From NCBI GenBank assembly GCA_028714395.1, contig JAQTMJ010000058.1, positions 1-5,869 of the forward strand: 5,869 bases of DNA. Reading direction: 5' to 3'. Below are positions 5,311-5,869 of this stretch, one piece after another. The notes under the pieces were generated by a model. It did no database searches, had not been told where the DNA came from, and saw only the letters and a program-made list of their open reading frames with translations. Each line of letters opens with the position of its first letter. Positions within the stretch are counted from its first letter, which is position 1. Made by a program: the position numbers and the translations under genes. The DNA comes from Candidatus Iainarchaeum sp. Lineage in GTDB: Archaea > Micrarchaeota > Micrarchaeia > Anstonellales > Bilamarchaeaceae.

Positions 5311-5869
5311 TTATTTCACGTCCTTGAATTCCAATATTGTCCTGCCCAGCACGTCCAGCATTCCGTCCAGCTTATCCTCTTTTACGAGCAATTCGATCTT
5401 TTTTCCAATCCAGAACCACGCGCTTCTGCTCAGGATGGTTCCCTTGAGGCTTCTGCTGGCATATTCGAAAGCCACGAGCGCGTATCCTTTCCTCCGTTCA
5501 AGTACAGCCACACGGAATATGGGCGGATTTGCCTGGATAGACCCGCCTGGCGGTTCTGCTAGCCTCAAAAGAATCCGGTTCCTGCCCTCCTTCTCTTCGG
5601 ATTCCATTTCTGCGACTTTTATCTGCAAATACTCTGAAATCCAGCCTGACCTCCAGACAACTACTTTTTGGTCTCTCGATGCGAGCCACGGCCTGTTAAG
5701 GTCGTCGCTGGTCATGGACACCAGATAACAGACTACGGCAACGACTCCGCCTAAACAGACAACACTCAGCATCGCAAGGAACAGGAAGGTTGCCTGCAGG
5801 TTGTATGCCCCGAAATCCAAGCTAGGCTTGAGAAAATAGACCGCCCCGGTAACTAGCATGGCCAGCCCG
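5311..5869 (-). CDS. Unrecognised membrane-anchored protein (5' end probably cut by window)
   Basis: The frame is open from the right edge to TAA at 5313-5311. An ATG at 5859 would give 182 residues, but the codons before it (Gly-Leu-Ala) are open. The hydrophobic run LAMLVTGAVYFL also seems to begin before that ATG, and no Shine-Dalgarno is visible. The true start is probably outside the window. Counting from ATG 5859, one hydrophobic segment covers about 1-10 and a clear membrane helix about 22-48 (FLFLAMLSVVCLGGVVAVV). A soluble part of about 130 residues follows. It looks mixed alpha/beta, with several strand-like stretches (DQKVVVWRSGW, FRVAVLERRKGYALVAFEYA) and a C-terminal helix containing ELLVKEDKLDGMLDVL. 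With two N-terminal membrane segments the soluble part may face the cytoplasm; this is not certain. I do not recognise the family and assign no function. It is upstream of, and co-directional with, the ribosomal operon, but the operon seems to have its own promoter. Confidence 0.65.
   Translation of the reverse strand, partial: GLAMLVTGAVYFLKPSLDFGAYNLQATFLFLAMLSVVCLGGVVAVVCYLVSMTSDDLNRPWLASRDQKVVVWRSGWISEYLQIKVAEMESEEKEGRNRILLRLAEPPGGSIQANPPIFRVAVLERRKGYALVAFEYASRSLKGTILSRSAWFWIGKKIELLVKEDKLDGMLDVLGRTILEFKDVK

Noticed and set aside
5207..5728. Plus-strand frame overlapping the operon promoter and the membrane protein gene
   Set aside because: It has a Ser/Leu/Phe-rich composition without motifs. 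The minus-strand frame gives a coherent membrane helix and soluble domain.

Overview
The window looks archaeal. The strongest evidence is the minus-strand gene run uL1 - uL10 - L12/P1. The uL10 has the archaeal/eukaryotic (P0-type) insert and a helical spine, and the stalk protein is the archaeal P1 type (Ala/Pro hinge, terminal LANLFG) rather than bacterial L7/L12. The ribosomal operon has a TATA-like element upstream and a T-rich tract downstream, as expected in archaea. The K-rich uL10 N-terminus, the shortened uL10 C-terminus and the lone TctA-type permease would suit a small-genome lineage (DPANN or similar). That placement is an inference; I cannot assign a phylum from this window.

Layout. 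Plus strand, 1-3208: (i) a 5'-incomplete, AT-rich gene whose product carries RGHSY and GSCGS motifs on two hydrophobic strands, in the arrangement of a clan-CD (caspase/clostripain-like) His-Cys dyad; (ii) five bases later, a two-domain malic enzyme; (iii) ten bases later, a membrane permease of the archaeal TctA-like family. Positions 3209-3302 are a short convergent intergenic region. Minus strand, 5142-3303: the tightly packed operon uL1, uL10, L12. Positions 5143-5310 hold its promoter and a leader that can fold into alternative hairpins touching the uL1 Shine-Dalgarno. From 5311 to the right edge, on the minus strand, lies a 5'-incomplete gene for an unrecognised membrane-anchored protein.

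How the genes fit together. Malic enzyme and the TctA-like permease are adjacent, co-directional and closely spaced. This suggests, without proving, one transcription unit that moves an organic acid and converts malate to pyruvate. The ribosomal genes build the two mobile stalks of the large subunit (L1 stalk; L10-L12 stalk). uL11, often found just upstream of uL1 in archaea, is not next to uL1 here.

Most interesting points: the protease-like first gene with its different base composition; the uL1 leader with competing hairpins; the uL10 that ends right after its third L12-binding helix; and the malic enzyme with Ile at the third glycine of its Rossmann motif. No tRNA, rRNA, CRISPR array or insertion sequence was seen.
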